From the NCBI RefSeq assembly GCF_001747085.1, contig NZ_MDJD01000043.1:362076-426075 (forward strand): a DNA stretch of 64,000 nt. Reading direction: 5' to 3'. The position numbers were made by a program, and so were the translations under genes. Under the pieces are notes generated by a model, which was not told where the DNA came from, ran no database searches, and worked only from the letters and a program-made list of their open reading frames with translations. Numbering within the stretch: position 1 is the first letter of the stretch; each line of letters opens with the position of its first letter. This document shows positions 1 to 8,739 of this stretch, one piece after another. Source of the stretch: Flavivirga aquatica. Its GTDB lineage: Bacteria > Bacteroidota > Bacteroidia > Flavobacteriales > Flavobacteriaceae.

Positions 1-2040
1 TATTTTACCTAGTTTAGTTTGTAAATTTTTACCTCGTGTTAAATAAATTAATAATAGCTCTATAATTAAAGGTAGCAGTGCTATTAGTATCATTTGGTAA
101 TGCAAATAGGCTTTATAAGGCTGCAGTTGGCTATAGTTTATTTCTTCGCCATCGGCTATCATGTGGAAGCCTGTTTTTTGTTCTGGAGAAGGGCTATTTA
201 CATATTTTTTAATCATGGACAGCATTTCTTTACCTACGCCCATTTTTTCTAAAATGGGTTTTAACGGGTCGAACAGCCAATCTACAATGTCTTTTACATA
301 ACTAACGGCGTCTGCTTTTAGTTCTGGTAAGTCTACTTTGGTGTTGTTAAACCAGAGTTCTTTTTTAGGGTTGTACATGTAATGGTATACAAACACAACA
401 TCTGGGTATACTTTAAATACGGGGGTGCGTACGTAACGGCAAGTTTGTATAACTATGGGTAAATATTCTGGTTTTATTTGAAAGGTTAGGTATTTTAATA
501 AAAATGTATGCTCGTTGTAAGCATCGTAGGGATAGGCTAGCCTAAATTTAAGTTGCTCTTGGGTACGTTTGCCTAACTCTTTAAATACGGGGGTGTCTTC
601 AAAACGGTTTTGTGCAAACAATTCCCATTTTTTACTTTTAGTTTCTCTTCCAATAATTACAGCAGTGTTGCTGTCTTTTTCTATGTCGTAATCTGGTACA
701 ATAAAGATGTTATCTTTATGAGATTTGCTTCGTCCCGTTGCATTATCGAAGCCTGCTTCGTAGCATTCTTGGGTATCTACATCTTTTAATAAAATGGTAA
801 TTTCGTGCGTGTTATTTTTGTTGCCAGCAACATACTCTAGTATTTCGGTGGTTTTGTTTGCACTTAGGCAGCCGTTACCTTCTTCTTTTAATAAGTATAC
901 AGGTGTGTTTACACCATCGTCTACTTGAATAGAACTATAACCACACTCCTCATAATCTTGGGTAACTAGTGGGGCTTCGTATATTTCGACTATTTGTGGT
1001 ATCCATTCTTGCTCATCGGTGTCTATAGACCACGCGTCTTTGTAGTTTATTTTAAAGGTAATTTCTTTTTTTAATTTTTTTACTTGCTCCTCGGTATATG
1101 GCGCATGCATAACGGCACGGTTAGGTACTAATACAATGCTTAGTTTTCCTGTTTTTATAGAGTCTTCGTTATTAGTGCCTGCTTCGTGGTTTAAGGTGTC
1201 TATCCATTCGGGTTTTATATATAACTCGTAGCGTTGTTCGATGTTATAATCTAAAGCAGGGTTGTCTATATTTCTATTTAATGATATGTGTTCTTGTTCT
1301 AGTACTTTACCATCTACAGTAACCGTGAGTTCTATATCGTAATAAGGGACATTATGTAATGCAATATATAGGTCTACGATATTGCTATATTCTAGCTTAG
1401 TTTCTAAGGCTTGAATATCTTTGTGTATAAATTGTAGTTTTCTCTCTTGTGTATTTAAACGTTTTTTTGCGTAAAAAGTGGTGATTTGGGGGGTGTCTAC
1501 AGCGATTACAAATGCGCCTTGAGACATCCATCCTGGTCTATAATTAACACCTTCTAGCCATATGCCTGCTCCTAAGGTATTACATTTATAGGTAATATAG
1601 CCAAAGGTGTCTTTACCCATTAACTTTTGGTAGCTTGCTTTAGCGTAATTTTTACCTACATATTTGGTGCCTTCCTCTGTGTATTTTTCGCCTTTATGGT
1701 CTTGATAGCCTTCGTTTAAAAAGTTAAGGTGTTCGGCTAACGTTCTTGACTGTTCTTTACTTTTTTCTTTACCTTTTACCTTAAAGCTTAACCATTTATG
1801 TGTTTTAAAGTTGTGATAAGACTGGGCAACCCAATATACATCCCTTTGTGTGGCTTCTTTATTAATGGCCTTTATGGCTATAATTCTAAAATTAACGGTT
1901 TTATCTTTAGGTATTAAAAAGACATAATAACCTTGATAAATTTCGCGTCTAACTGAGCGATCGTCTGTTGTAATTTCTTTATCGGCAAAGTTGTTTTCTT
2001 TTTTTACTTTATTGTCATCTGGGTTTAATAGTGTACTCAT
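1..2040 (-). CDS. Large protein of unknown function, 3' end outside window
   Basis: An open frame of 680 codons runs from an ATG at 2040 to the left edge with no stop, so the C-terminus is missing. The N-terminus is hydrophilic and has no signal peptide. The chain is mixed alpha/beta in character and rich in Lys, Glu, Tyr and Asn. The last visible part has a hydrophobic stretch (YQMILIALLPLIIELLLIYL) that looks like a membrane segment near residues 650-670. I do not recognise the family. Size, lack of an export signal and a late membrane helix would fit a secretion-system or toxin-delivery component, but this is a guess. It is separated from rluF by about 360 bases and probably has its own promoter. 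Confidence 0.7.
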   Translation of the reverse strand, partial: MSTLLNPDDNKVKKENNFADKEITTDDRSVRREIYQGYYVFLIPKDKTVNFRIIAIKAINKEATQRDVYWVAQSYHNFKTHKWLSFKVKGKEKSKEQSRTLAEHLNFLNEGYQDHKGEKYTEEGTKYVGKNYAKASYQKLMGKDTFGYITYKCNTLGAGIWLEGVNYRPGWMSQGAFVIAVDTPQITTFYAKKRLNTQERKLQFIHKDIQALETKLEYSNIVDLYIALHNVPYYDIELTVTVDGKVLEQEHISLNRNIDNPALDYNIEQRYELYIKPEWIDTLNHEAGTNNEDSIKTGKLSIVLVPNRAVMHAPYTEEQVKKLKKEITFKINYKDAWSIDTDEQEWIPQIVEIYEAPLVTQDYEECGYSSIQVDDGVNTPVYLLKEEGNGCLSANKTTEILEYVAGNKNNTHEITILLKDVDTQECYEAGFDNATGRSKSHKDNIFIVPDYDIEKDSNTAVIIGRETKSKKWELFAQNRFEDTPVFKELGKRTQEQLKFRLAYPYDAYNEHTFLLKYLTFQIKPEYLPIVIQTCRYVRTPVFKVYPDVVFVYHYMYNPKKELWFNNTKVDLPELKADAVSYVKDIVDWLFDPLKPILEKMGVGKEMLSMIKKYVNSPSPEQKTGFHMIADGEEINYSQLQPYKAYLHYQMILIALLPLIIELLLIYLTRGKNLQTKLGKI

Positions 2041-2399
2041 TCTACCGAATTTAAATCATGTTTTACGTTTTTTAATATGCTATTATTATAAACTAAGAGA
2101 GGTATTTTGAGTTGTTATATATTTGTATAGTTAAATTTGGTGTAAAATGTAATAGTTATACCAAAGGGGCTTTTATTTCTAAAATCTTGATATCCTGTAA
2201 AAGGTTAGTAAGCTTTGTAAATACTTGTTTTGGTGTGTAATTATTACTTTATTACGGGATAAATGTAAGATTTTATTCCCGTAATACGTGCTTCTTTTTT
2301 TTAGTATTTTGTGGAATATGTAGTTGTTGTAGTTGTAAACTTTTAATTTTACAGCTTAGTTTTGTGAAGATTTATTTTAACTTTCTTGTTTTTAAATAA
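2041..2399. other. Intergenic region with a stem-loop
   Basis: No gene is visible here. An inverted repeat, ATTACGGGA at 2251-2259 and TCCCGTAAT at 2277-2285, can extend into AAA/TTT to give a stem of about 12 pairs with one bulge. There is no clear T-tract after it on either strand, so it is not a convincing terminator. The promoter for the leftward gene ending at base 2040 should lie here, but I could not assign it. Confidence 0.4.
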
Positions 2400-3158
2400 T
2401 TAGCGATTTCTCCTATTAACAGTTTGTTTATATTCCTTAGTAGAAGTGCTAATTAAATTATTTAATTCTTTAAACTCTGTTTTAGTTAATTCTCGATATT
2501 CACCAATAGGCATATCTAAATTAATATTCATAATTCTAACCCGTTTAAGCGTTTGTACCTCATAATTTAAATAGTCGCACATACGTCTAATTTGTCTATT
2601 TAAGCCTTGAGTAAGTATGATTTTAAAAGTGTAAGTACTTAGTTTTTCAACTTGACACTTTTTAGTGGTTTTATTTAAATCTGCGAGCGGGATACCTCCA
2701 GACATGCGTTCAATAAATGTTTGAGAAATAGGTTTGTCTACCGTAACTACGTATTCCTTTTCATGGTTATTACTTGCTCTAAGAATTTTATTTACAATAT
2801 CGCCATCATCGGTTAAAAGAATTAAGCCTTCGCTAGGTTTATCAAGTCTACCAATAGGAAAAATACGTTTTGGGTAATTTATAAAATCAATAATATTATC
2901 TTTCTCTACGCTAGTATCTGTAGTACAAACAATGCCTACAGGTTTATTAAAAGCAAGGTAAGTAAAAGATACTTTGGCGTTTTTAATATCTTTTCCATCT
3001 ACTTGCACAGTATCGTTTGGGCTAATTTTAGTCCCTTTTTCTGGAATTTCACCGTTTATGGTTACTCTACCTGCTTCAATAAGTCGGTCTGCTTCTCTGC
3101 GAGAACAATGCCCAACTTCACTTAAAAACTTGTTAATACGTTTTAATTGTTCTTCCAT
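2400..3158 (-). CDS. rluF: 23S rRNA pseudouridine synthase RluF
   Basis: This 252-aa protein isomerises a uridine in 23S rRNA (position 2604 in E. coli) to pseudouridine in the cytoplasm. An S4 RNA-binding domain occupies about residues 6-60 (RINKFLSEVGHCSRREADRL). The RluB/E/F-type catalytic domain follows: NKPVGIVCTTD, then FPIGRLDKPSEGLILLTDDG with the catalytic Asp in GRLD, HEKEYVVTVDKP, and GLNRQIRRMCDYLNYEV. The order and wording of these blocks match E. coli RluF closely. The C-terminal basic tail of E. coli RluF is shorter here. It is the last gene of a leftward run, 19 bases after the hydrolase. Confidence 0.93.
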   Translation of the reverse strand: MEEQLKRINKFLSEVGHCSRREADRLIEAGRVTINGEIPEKGTKISPNDTVQVDGKDIKNAKVSFTYLAFNKPVGIVCTTDTSVEKDNIIDFINYPKRIFPIGRLDKPSEGLILLTDDGDIVNKILRASNNHEKEYVVTVDKPISQTFIERMSGGIPLADLNKTTKKCQVEKLSTYTFKIILTQGLNRQIRRMCDYLNYEVQTLKRVRIMNINLDMPIGEYRELTKTEFKELNNLISTSTKEYKQTVNRRNR

Positions 3159-3177
3159 TTAGCAAAAATACAATAAT

Positions 3178-4005
3178 CTATGCGTTTATAAACTCTAAAA
3201 TATGTTGGTAAACGATATCTGATTTTAATCCATGACCAAAACCTTTGGTAGCTACAAACTCTGAATTGGTGTAGTTTTGTTTGAATTTGAGACCATCTTT
3301 ATAGGGGATAATTCGATCTTTTTTATCATGAATAATAAGGCCTTTAGCTTTTATGCTTTTTGAAAACTCTGAAGCAGAAAAGTATTCGGGTAAATGGTTA
3401 TAATGTTTTAAAACATATTGAGTTATGGCATTGGAGACTTTTTTACTATACCCCATCATTTGTTCATAGCTTTTTAAAACACCAAGAAAGTCTGCTGGAG
3501 CACCAAGAAGTATTAATTTTTTAATAGAAGGCGATTTATACTTGTGTTGTGAGAAAACGATTGACATGCCACCTACGGAATGCCCAATAATGGTACTTAC
3601 ATCGAATTTTTTAGCAACAGCATGAATACAATCAGAATACAAAAGCGCATTAAAGTATTTGCTTCCAGAACCTCCATGACCAGGAGCATCTAAGGCAATA
3701 ACGGTATGGTCTAACTGTATTAAAAGTTCTATTAAATCTTTCCATCGGTAAGAGTTGCTTTCCCAACCATGGGCAAGTAAAATAGTATCTTTTTTTCCGT
3801 TCCAACGGTATGTTTTTATTGAAATGCTTTCATGAATTATTTCTTCTTGAATAGAAGATTCAAGGTATAGCGTTTCAGAGTTATTTAATCTTCCTTTTTT
3901 AGGTGTAGAAAATAACTGAATAGCTAATTTTGCAGCGTATTGAGAGGAAAAACAACTTATAAGATTAATTATAAAACCAATAATTTTAGGGAGGTACTTT
4001 TTCAT
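3178..4005 (-). CDS. Alpha/beta hydrolase
   Basis: A 275-aa alpha/beta-hydrolase-fold enzyme of unknown substrate. Visible landmarks are an N-terminal hydrophobic stretch that could be a signal anchor (residues 6-30), the oxyanion-loop HGW in LLAHGWESNSYRWKD, DAPGHGGSG, the nucleophile elbow GHSVGGM with the catalytic Ser, the acid Asp in IIHDKKDRIIPY, and the His in GFGHGLKSD. All three triad residues are therefore present. Its ATG directly follows the cupin stop with no gap, so the two are probably translated from one message. Possible activities include esterase, lipase or thioesterase; the sequence alone does not decide. Confidence 0.88.
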   Translation of the reverse strand: MKKYLPKIIGFIINLISCFSSQYAAKLAIQLFSTPKKGRLNNSETLYLESSIQEEIIHESISIKTYRWNGKKDTILLAHGWESNSYRWKDLIELLIQLDHTVIALDAPGHGGSGSKYFNALLYSDCIHAVAKKFDVSTIIGHSVGGMSIVFSQHKYKSPSIKKLILLGAPADFLGVLKSYEQMMGYSKKVSNAITQYVLKHYNHLPEYFSASEFSKSIKAKGLIIHDKKDRIIPYKDGLKFKQNYTNSEFVATKGFGHGLKSDIVYQHILEFINA

Positions 4006-4371
4006 TTATTTTGCTTCACGGTTTACTAAATCTATAGAAAAAGCAGGTGTACAAATGGCAATGTATTCGCAAACTTCATCAAATGGATTTGAATATTGAA
4101 CTTTAGTATTTTTTTCTATTTTGATAGATTGGCCAGTTTCTAAAATAACTGTTTCCCCTTCAATAATAAATTGTTTCTTGCCTTTAATTATAAAAGTAAA
4201 TTCATCAAATTCTGGGGTTTGAAAAGGTTCACTCCAGCCAGAAGGCGCTTCCATATAGGCAATGCTTAGTTGCGAATTTTTATCTGTAGCTAAGCCAAAA
4301 TGTTCTTTAATAATTTTGCCATCTGTTGTTGGTACTACAAAAGGTGCATTTTGAATGGTATATTTTTTCAT
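4006..4371 (-). CDS. Cupin domain protein
   Basis: A 121-aa single-domain beta-barrel protein of the cupin superfamily. The core reads EFDEFTFIIKGKKQFIIEGE, then a Gly-rich turn (ETGQSIKIEKNTKVQYSN). The usual HxH metal motif is not obvious: the first conserved block has EFDEF where many cupins have HxH, so metal binding is uncertain. It lies between the YitT membrane protein and the hydrolase with no intergenic bases on either side, which points to co-translation. A binding or sensor role is as likely as an enzyme. Confidence 0.8.
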   Translation of the reverse strand: MKKYTIQNAPFVVPTTDGKIIKEHFGLATDKNSQLSIAYMEAPSGWSEPFQTPEFDEFTFIIKGKKQFIIEGETVILETGQSIKIEKNTKVQYSNPFDEVCEYIAICTPAFSIDLVNREAK

Positions 4372-5343
4372 TTATTTCATAGGTTTTTTCTTAATCATGC
4401 CGCCTTTTAAATCTTTAACAATACCCATAATAATAAAAGCATTTCTATCAATTTTATCAATTTCGGTTTGTAATTTTGCTAGTTCTAACCTAGTTACAAC
4501 GGTATAAATAATATCTTTATTGTAGTTGTCTTCATACGATTTTAACCCACCTTTTCCTGCGTAAATAGTGCAAGCTCGTCTTAGTTTTTTTGTAAGCATA
4601 TGTCTTAAATCTTCATGCTTGTTAGATATTATAGTAACGCCCACATATTCTTCGACACCATCAACTATAAAATCGACAGTTTTAGCAGCAGCCATATAAG
4701 TAAGAATAGCATAAAGCGCAGTTTCAATAGAAAGCATATAAGCTCCTACTGAAAATATAATAATGTTTATTAGTAATAGTACATCGCCAATAGTTAACGA
4801 TAGTTTTCTGCTTAAAAATATAGCTAAAATTTCGGTACCATCAATAACACTTCCGCCACGCATAGACATACCAATACCTAAACCTAAAAAGAAACCACCA
4901 AAAACAGCAATTAATAATTTGTCTTCGGTGATGATAGGGTAGTTTACAAAATGTACCACAATAGCTAATAGGCTAATGGCTACAATACTTTTTATAGCAA
5001 ATTTATAGCTAATAGTTTTTGAAGCAAGAATTAAAAAAGGAAGATTAACTATTATAAGTAAAAGCCCTAAATTTAATGACGTGATATTTTCTAATAATAA
5101 AGATATACCAGTGGCACCACCATCAATAAAATTGTTGGGTAATAAGAAACCTTTTAATCCAAAACCAGCAGAAAACACGCCTATTATAATAAAAACATAT
5201 TCTTTAATAGCATGAGATAGTTCTACTTGAAACTTTCTTACCAAAGGAACTATTTGTTTTTTGCTTACAGAGTCGTTAGCTTGATTTTTTTCAAGCTTTT
5301 TACGGGCAAGGTTAACTAATAATTTAGATAAGAAAGGATGCAT
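4372..5343 (-). CDS. YitT family membrane protein (DUF161 + DUF2179)
   Basis: A 323-aa integral membrane protein. After a basic cytoplasmic N-terminus come about five hydrophobic helices between residues 45 and 225. They include the family-typical GFGLKGFLLPNNFIDGGATG and a Gly-rich GGFFLGLGIGMSMRGGSVIDG. A soluble C-terminal DUF2179 domain follows (GVTIISNKHEDLRHMLTKKL, GKGGLKSYEDN, YTVVTRLELAKLQTEIDKID). The family is widespread, and its transport or signalling role is not established. It starts 2 bases after the lipoprotein gene and abuts the cupin gene, so it sits mid-operon. Confidence 0.9.
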   Translation of the reverse strand: MHPFLSKLLVNLARKKLEKNQANDSVSKKQIVPLVRKFQVELSHAIKEYVFIIIGVFSAGFGLKGFLLPNNFIDGGATGISLLLENITSLNLGLLLIIVNLPFLILASKTISYKFAIKSIVAISLLAIVVHFVNYPIITEDKLLIAVFGGFFLGLGIGMSMRGGSVIDGTEILAIFLSRKLSLTIGDVLLLINIIIFSVGAYMLSIETALYAILTYMAAAKTVDFIVDGVEEYVGVTIISNKHEDLRHMLTKKLRRACTIYAGKGGLKSYEDNYNKDIIYTVVTRLELAKLQTEIDKIDRNAFIIMGIVKDLKGGMIKKKPMK

Positions 5344-5345
5344 TA

Positions 5346-5912
5346 TTATTTATTTAAATGATTCCAGTGTATAAAAAAGTACTTCACCTTTGCTTGATCT
5401 GGAATATGAGTTGTTTCAATTTTTAAATTCATATCAAAACGAAGATTGGCAGGAAGTTCTTCCTTATCTATAACAAAACTGGCATGTAATTCTTTTACAT
5501 TAACAATTACCGAGTTTATTAAGTTGTCAATTCTTGACACTTTATAAGCACTAGAAATATCTTTAAAAGTACTTAAGGTTGTTATGTCTTTATCTGTTTT
5601 ATATCTAGGATCTATAATTTGAATACTTTGAATTACAGAAGTAGAATCTAATGTTTGTTTAGGAGTTAAGGCTAGTAATTTTTTACCACCTTTCTCAAAT
5701 ATATCTATACTGTTTTTGCTTCCCGAAAATCCATCCCTGTTTATAAATGTTGACAAGGAGTCGTTTGCAAAAATAGTTTTAAGATCTTTAACTTGACTAG
5801 AATCTGTTAATAATCCAATATGTTGTTTACTTATTTCAAAAGGATTCTGTTTTTTTTTACAACTAGAAAATAAAAGGGTTAAGGCTACTAAGCCTAAAAA
5901 TGAATGTTTCAT
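5346..5912 (-). CDS. Putative lipoprotein of unknown function
   Basis: A 188-aa protein with a lipoprotein signal peptide. The hydrophobic core GLVALTLLFSSC ends in a lipobox-like LFSSC, so Cys18 would be lipidated. The lysine run after the Cys (KKKQ) is common in flavobacterial lipoproteins. The mature part has alternating strands and no motif I recognise. It lies between the HerA-type ATPase and the YitT gene in one leftward run (43 and 2 bases). No function is proposed. Confidence 0.78.
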   Translation of the reverse strand: MKHSFLGLVALTLLFSSCKKKQNPFEISKQHIGLLTDSSQVKDLKTIFANDSLSTFINRDGFSGSKNSIDIFEKGGKKLLALTPKQTLDSTSVIQSIQIIDPRYKTDKDITTLSTFKDISSAYKVSRIDNLINSVIVNVKELHASFVIDKEELPANLRFDMNLKIETTHIPDQAKVKYFFIHWNHLNK

Positions 5913-5955
5913 TAATATAGGTTGGGTTTGTATTATTAAATATTTTTAATAGAAC

Positions 5956-7494
5956 TTACTTTTTCAATATTTTGGTTAGTATGCCAAAAACGCTTCTTAT
6001 AAAAGTGGCACTTGTTAGTACTTTAACGATAGGGTTCATTGCTGTACTTTTTCGTCTTGTACTTGTTCTTTTTTTAGATTCAGCTTTTTTTAGTGCTTCT
6101 TTTTCTTTTCTAGCCTTTTCTTTAGCTTCTTCAGCTTGGGCTTGTTCAATTTTTTCGTTGAGCATTTCATAGGCACTTTCTCTATCAACGTCTTTATTGT
6201 ATTTTTTTACCAATTTAGAATTTGAAAGTAATGCACTTAATTCAGTATCGGTTAATACATCCATTCTACTCATTGGCGCTCGCATCATAGTAGCAGCGAG
6301 TGGTGTGGGGCGGCCTTTTTCATCTAGTGCAGAAACTAAAGCTTCTCCAATACCTAGAGATGTTAAAACTTCGGTGGTATCGTAATATTCAGAATCTGGA
6401 TAGTTTTGTGCTGTTAACTTTATAGCTTTTCTGTCTTTAGCAGTAAATGCTCGTAATGCATGTTGTATTTTTAGTCCTAATTGACCTAATACAGCTTCAG
6501 GGACATCGGTAGGGTTTTGAGTTACAAAATACAAACCAACACCTTTACTTCGTATTAATTTTACAATGCTTTCAATTTGATTTAAAAGTGCTTTTGATGC
6601 TTCATTAAAAATTAAGTGAGCCTCATCAATAAATAAAATAAGTTCTGGTCTGTCACTATCTCCTTGTTCTGGAAATGTAGAATATATTTCAGCCAATAAA
6701 CTTAACATGAATGTAGAGAAAAGCTTTGGTTTATCTTGAATATCTGTTAATCTCATGATATTGATATAACCACGACCATCATCATCAATTCTTAATAAAT
6801 CCTGAGTGTCAAAGGAGGTTTCACCAAAAAACAGATCACCACCTTGTTGTTCTATCTCTACAATTTTTCTTAAAATAGCACCTGTAGAAGCGGTAGATAT
6901 TCTACCGTAAGCTTCTGTAAATTCGGCTTTTCCCTCTTGAGTAGCGTATTGTAATATTTTTTTGAAATCTTTTAAATCTAAAAGAGGTAATTTATTATCA
7001 TCGCAATATTGAAATATAACAGCAACTATACCAGACTGGGTTTCTGTTAAATCTAAAATTCTAGATAAAAGTACAGGTCCAAACTCACTAACAGTAGCAC
7101 GTAATCTAACACCATCTTGCTCAGAAAGCGTTAAGATTTCAACAGGAAAAGGTTTGGCTTCAAAAGGAAGACCAATTTTTTCATGACGTTCATCTATTTT
7201 AGGATGGCCAGGACTTGGTTGCGCTAAACCACTTAAATCACCTTTTATATCCATAAGCAATACAGGAATGCCTTTGTTACTTAAGTTTTCAGCTAAAACT
7301 TGTAACGACTTAGTCTTTCCTGTACCTGTAGCACCAGCAATTAAACCATGTCTATTCATGGTTTTTAAAGGGATTTTTATATGAGCTCCTGTAACTGTTT
7401 CTCCTTCTAACATGGCAGCTCCAATCGGGATATAATCGCCTTTTGTTGTATTGCCTTCAGTAATATGTTTAAAAAAAATGTCCTTTTTGCTCAT
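5956..7494 (-). CDS. HerA-type / DUF853 (YjgR-like) ATPase
   Basis: A 512-aa P-loop ATPase of the HerA/FtsK superfamily, DUF853 branch (E. coli YjgR-like). Walker A is GATGTGKT at residues 54-61. MDIKGDLSGLA follows, then Walker B LILFIDEAHLIF and a sensor-like YFVTQNPTDVPEAVLGQLG. The C-terminal 90 residues hold a charged coiled-coil segment rich in Ala, Glu and Lys and a basic tail. The family is annotated as a DNA helicase or translocase, but its cellular role is poorly defined. It is the first gene of the leftward run down to rluF. Confidence 0.9.
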   Translation of the reverse strand: MSKKDIFFKHITEGNTTKGDYIPIGAAMLEGETVTGAHIKIPLKTMNRHGLIAGATGTGKTKSLQVLAENLSNKGIPVLLMDIKGDLSGLAQPSPGHPKIDERHEKIGLPFEAKPFPVEILTLSEQDGVRLRATVSEFGPVLLSRILDLTETQSGIVAVIFQYCDDNKLPLLDLKDFKKILQYATQEGKAEFTEAYGRISTASTGAILRKIVEIEQQGGDLFFGETSFDTQDLLRIDDDGRGYINIMRLTDIQDKPKLFSTFMLSLLAEIYSTFPEQGDSDRPELILFIDEAHLIFNEASKALLNQIESIVKLIRSKGVGLYFVTQNPTDVPEAVLGQLGLKIQHALRAFTAKDRKAIKLTAQNYPDSEYYDTTEVLTSLGIGEALVSALDEKGRPTPLAATMMRAPMSRMDVLTDTELSALLSNSKLVKKYNKDVDRESAYEMLNEKIEQAQAEEAKEKARKEKEALKKAESKKRTSTRRKSTAMNPIVKVLTSATFIRSVFGILTKILKK

Positions 7495-7651
7495 GCGGTA
7501 TATTTTGGATAAAAATACAGAGAAATTGAGGAAGAAAAAAATAGCTTCTTTTATATAAATTAGCCTTTAGAAGATCTATGAGTATGTATATAAAGTTGTA
7601 AGACACTTTTTTAATACACAAAAGGAGGTATAATTCAGTTGAGGAATTATG

Positions 7652-7667
7652 TATCTTTGCAAACTTA
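7652..7667. promoter_or_regulatory. Back-to-back -7 boxes between the DUF853 gene and queE
   Basis: TATCTTTG at 7652-7659 on the plus strand directly abuts CAAACTTA at 7660-7667, which reads TAAGTTTG on the minus strand. Both fit the Bacteroidota -7 consensus TAnnTTTG. The plus copy would serve queE (start 7783) and the minus copy the DUF853 operon (start 7494). Upstream -33 elements are poor, so the call is tentative. Confidence 0.4.
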
Positions 7668-7782
7668 GCGAAATGCGTCATAGTAAAAACCTATGCTTTC
7701 TATATCCTATTAAAAAATAGTATATGTACTATATAAATTAATAAATTGAAAGCAACCAAGTAAAAGAAAGAAGCATCTACAG

Positions 7783-8412
7783 ATGAATAAAGAAACACAA
7801 TTATTGATTGACAAAGGCGAAATGTTACCTTTAATGGAGGAGTTCTATACCATTCAAGGTGAAGGCTATTACAAAGGAACTGCAGCTTATTTTATTCGAA
7901 TAGGAGGTTGCGATGTGGGGTGTCATTGGTGTGATGTTAAAGAAAGTTGGAATGCAAATTTGCATCCGCCAACAGAGACTTCAAAAATAGTCGAGAATGC
8001 TAAAAAGTATAGTGATACTATAGTTGTTACGGGAGGGGAACCTTTAACTTGGGACATGACGGCATTAACTAGTCAATTAAAAAATGAAGGTTTACAAGTT
8101 CATATAGAGACTTCTGGAGCATACAAATTAACAGGAACTTGGGATTGGATTTGTTTATCGCCTAAAAAAATGAAACGTCCTACTCAAGAAGTTTATGATA
8201 GTGCAGATGAACTTAAGGTAATTATTTATAATAAAGATGATTTTCGTTTTGCAGAAGAGCAGGCAGCAAAAGTGAATGCCAATTGTATTTTATATATGCA
8301 ACCTGAATGGAGTAAACGTGATACAGTTGTTCCTGAAATTGTTGATTATGTGATGAAAAATCCAAAATGGAAGGTGTCTCTACAAACACATAAATATTTA
8401 AATATACCTTAA
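7783..8412 (+). CDS. queE: 7-carboxy-7-deazaguanine synthase QueE
   Basis: A 209-aa radical SAM enzyme that converts 6-carboxy-5,6,7,8-tetrahydropterin to 7-carboxy-7-deazaguanine, a step in queuosine biosynthesis. The N-terminal EEFYTIQGEG and substrate-binding FIRIGGCDVGCHWCDVKESW are typical. The cluster cysteines follow the QueE spacing CxxxCxxC at Cys43, Cys47 and Cys50. VVTGGEPLTWD is the SAM-contacting GGEP motif, and LSPKKMKRP and SLQTHKYLNIP are C-terminal QueE signatures. Its length is usual for the family. It is transcribed alone and rightward, divergent from the DUF853 operon. Confidence 0.95.
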   Translation: MNKETQLLIDKGEMLPLMEEFYTIQGEGYYKGTAAYFIRIGGCDVGCHWCDVKESWNANLHPPTETSKIVENAKKYSDTIVVTGGEPLTWDMTALTSQLKNEGLQVHIETSGAYKLTGTWDWICLSPKKMKRPTQEVYDSADELKVIIYNKDDFRFAEEQAAKVNANCILYMQPEWSKRDTVVPEIVDYVMKNPKWKVSLQTHKYLNIP

Positions 8413-8739
8413 TTAGTAAGGCTAATAAACATAGGCTAATATATGCATTAACAATGTATTTCTTTCTATAGAATTATTGATACAGTGTACCAGTGAGTTA
8501 TGTTTAATGTAGATCTGTATTTTTTATAAAGATAATAGCGTTTTTGTGAATTTATAGTTATTTCGAATTTAAAAGTTAGTGTATAAACTAGCTAATACAT
8601 GATGTAATTAGTTGTCTATATAAAATTCATAATTTACTATTTACCTTTAAGTACATTTTATTTACTCCTAGAAACAATTAAATAGGTGATATGAATGAGT
8701 TTTGTAATTAATTGTTATTTAACAATAATTATAAAGATT
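8413..8739 (+). other. Intergenic region before the glycoside hydrolase
   Basis: About 330 AT-rich bases without a convincing gene, terminator or promoter. An upstream ATG at 8695 is in frame with the hydrolase but would add 15 residues ahead of a normal signal peptide, so I treat it as untranslated. Confidence 0.4.

Noticed and set aside
7469..7681. 70-aa leftward ORF overlapping the start of the DUF853 gene
   Set aside because: It covers the promoter region, overlaps the real ATG in another frame and has no coding character.
8695..8739. Upstream in-frame start for the glycoside hydrolase
   Set aside because: It would place 15 extra residues before a standard signal peptide; the ATG at 8740 is more likely.
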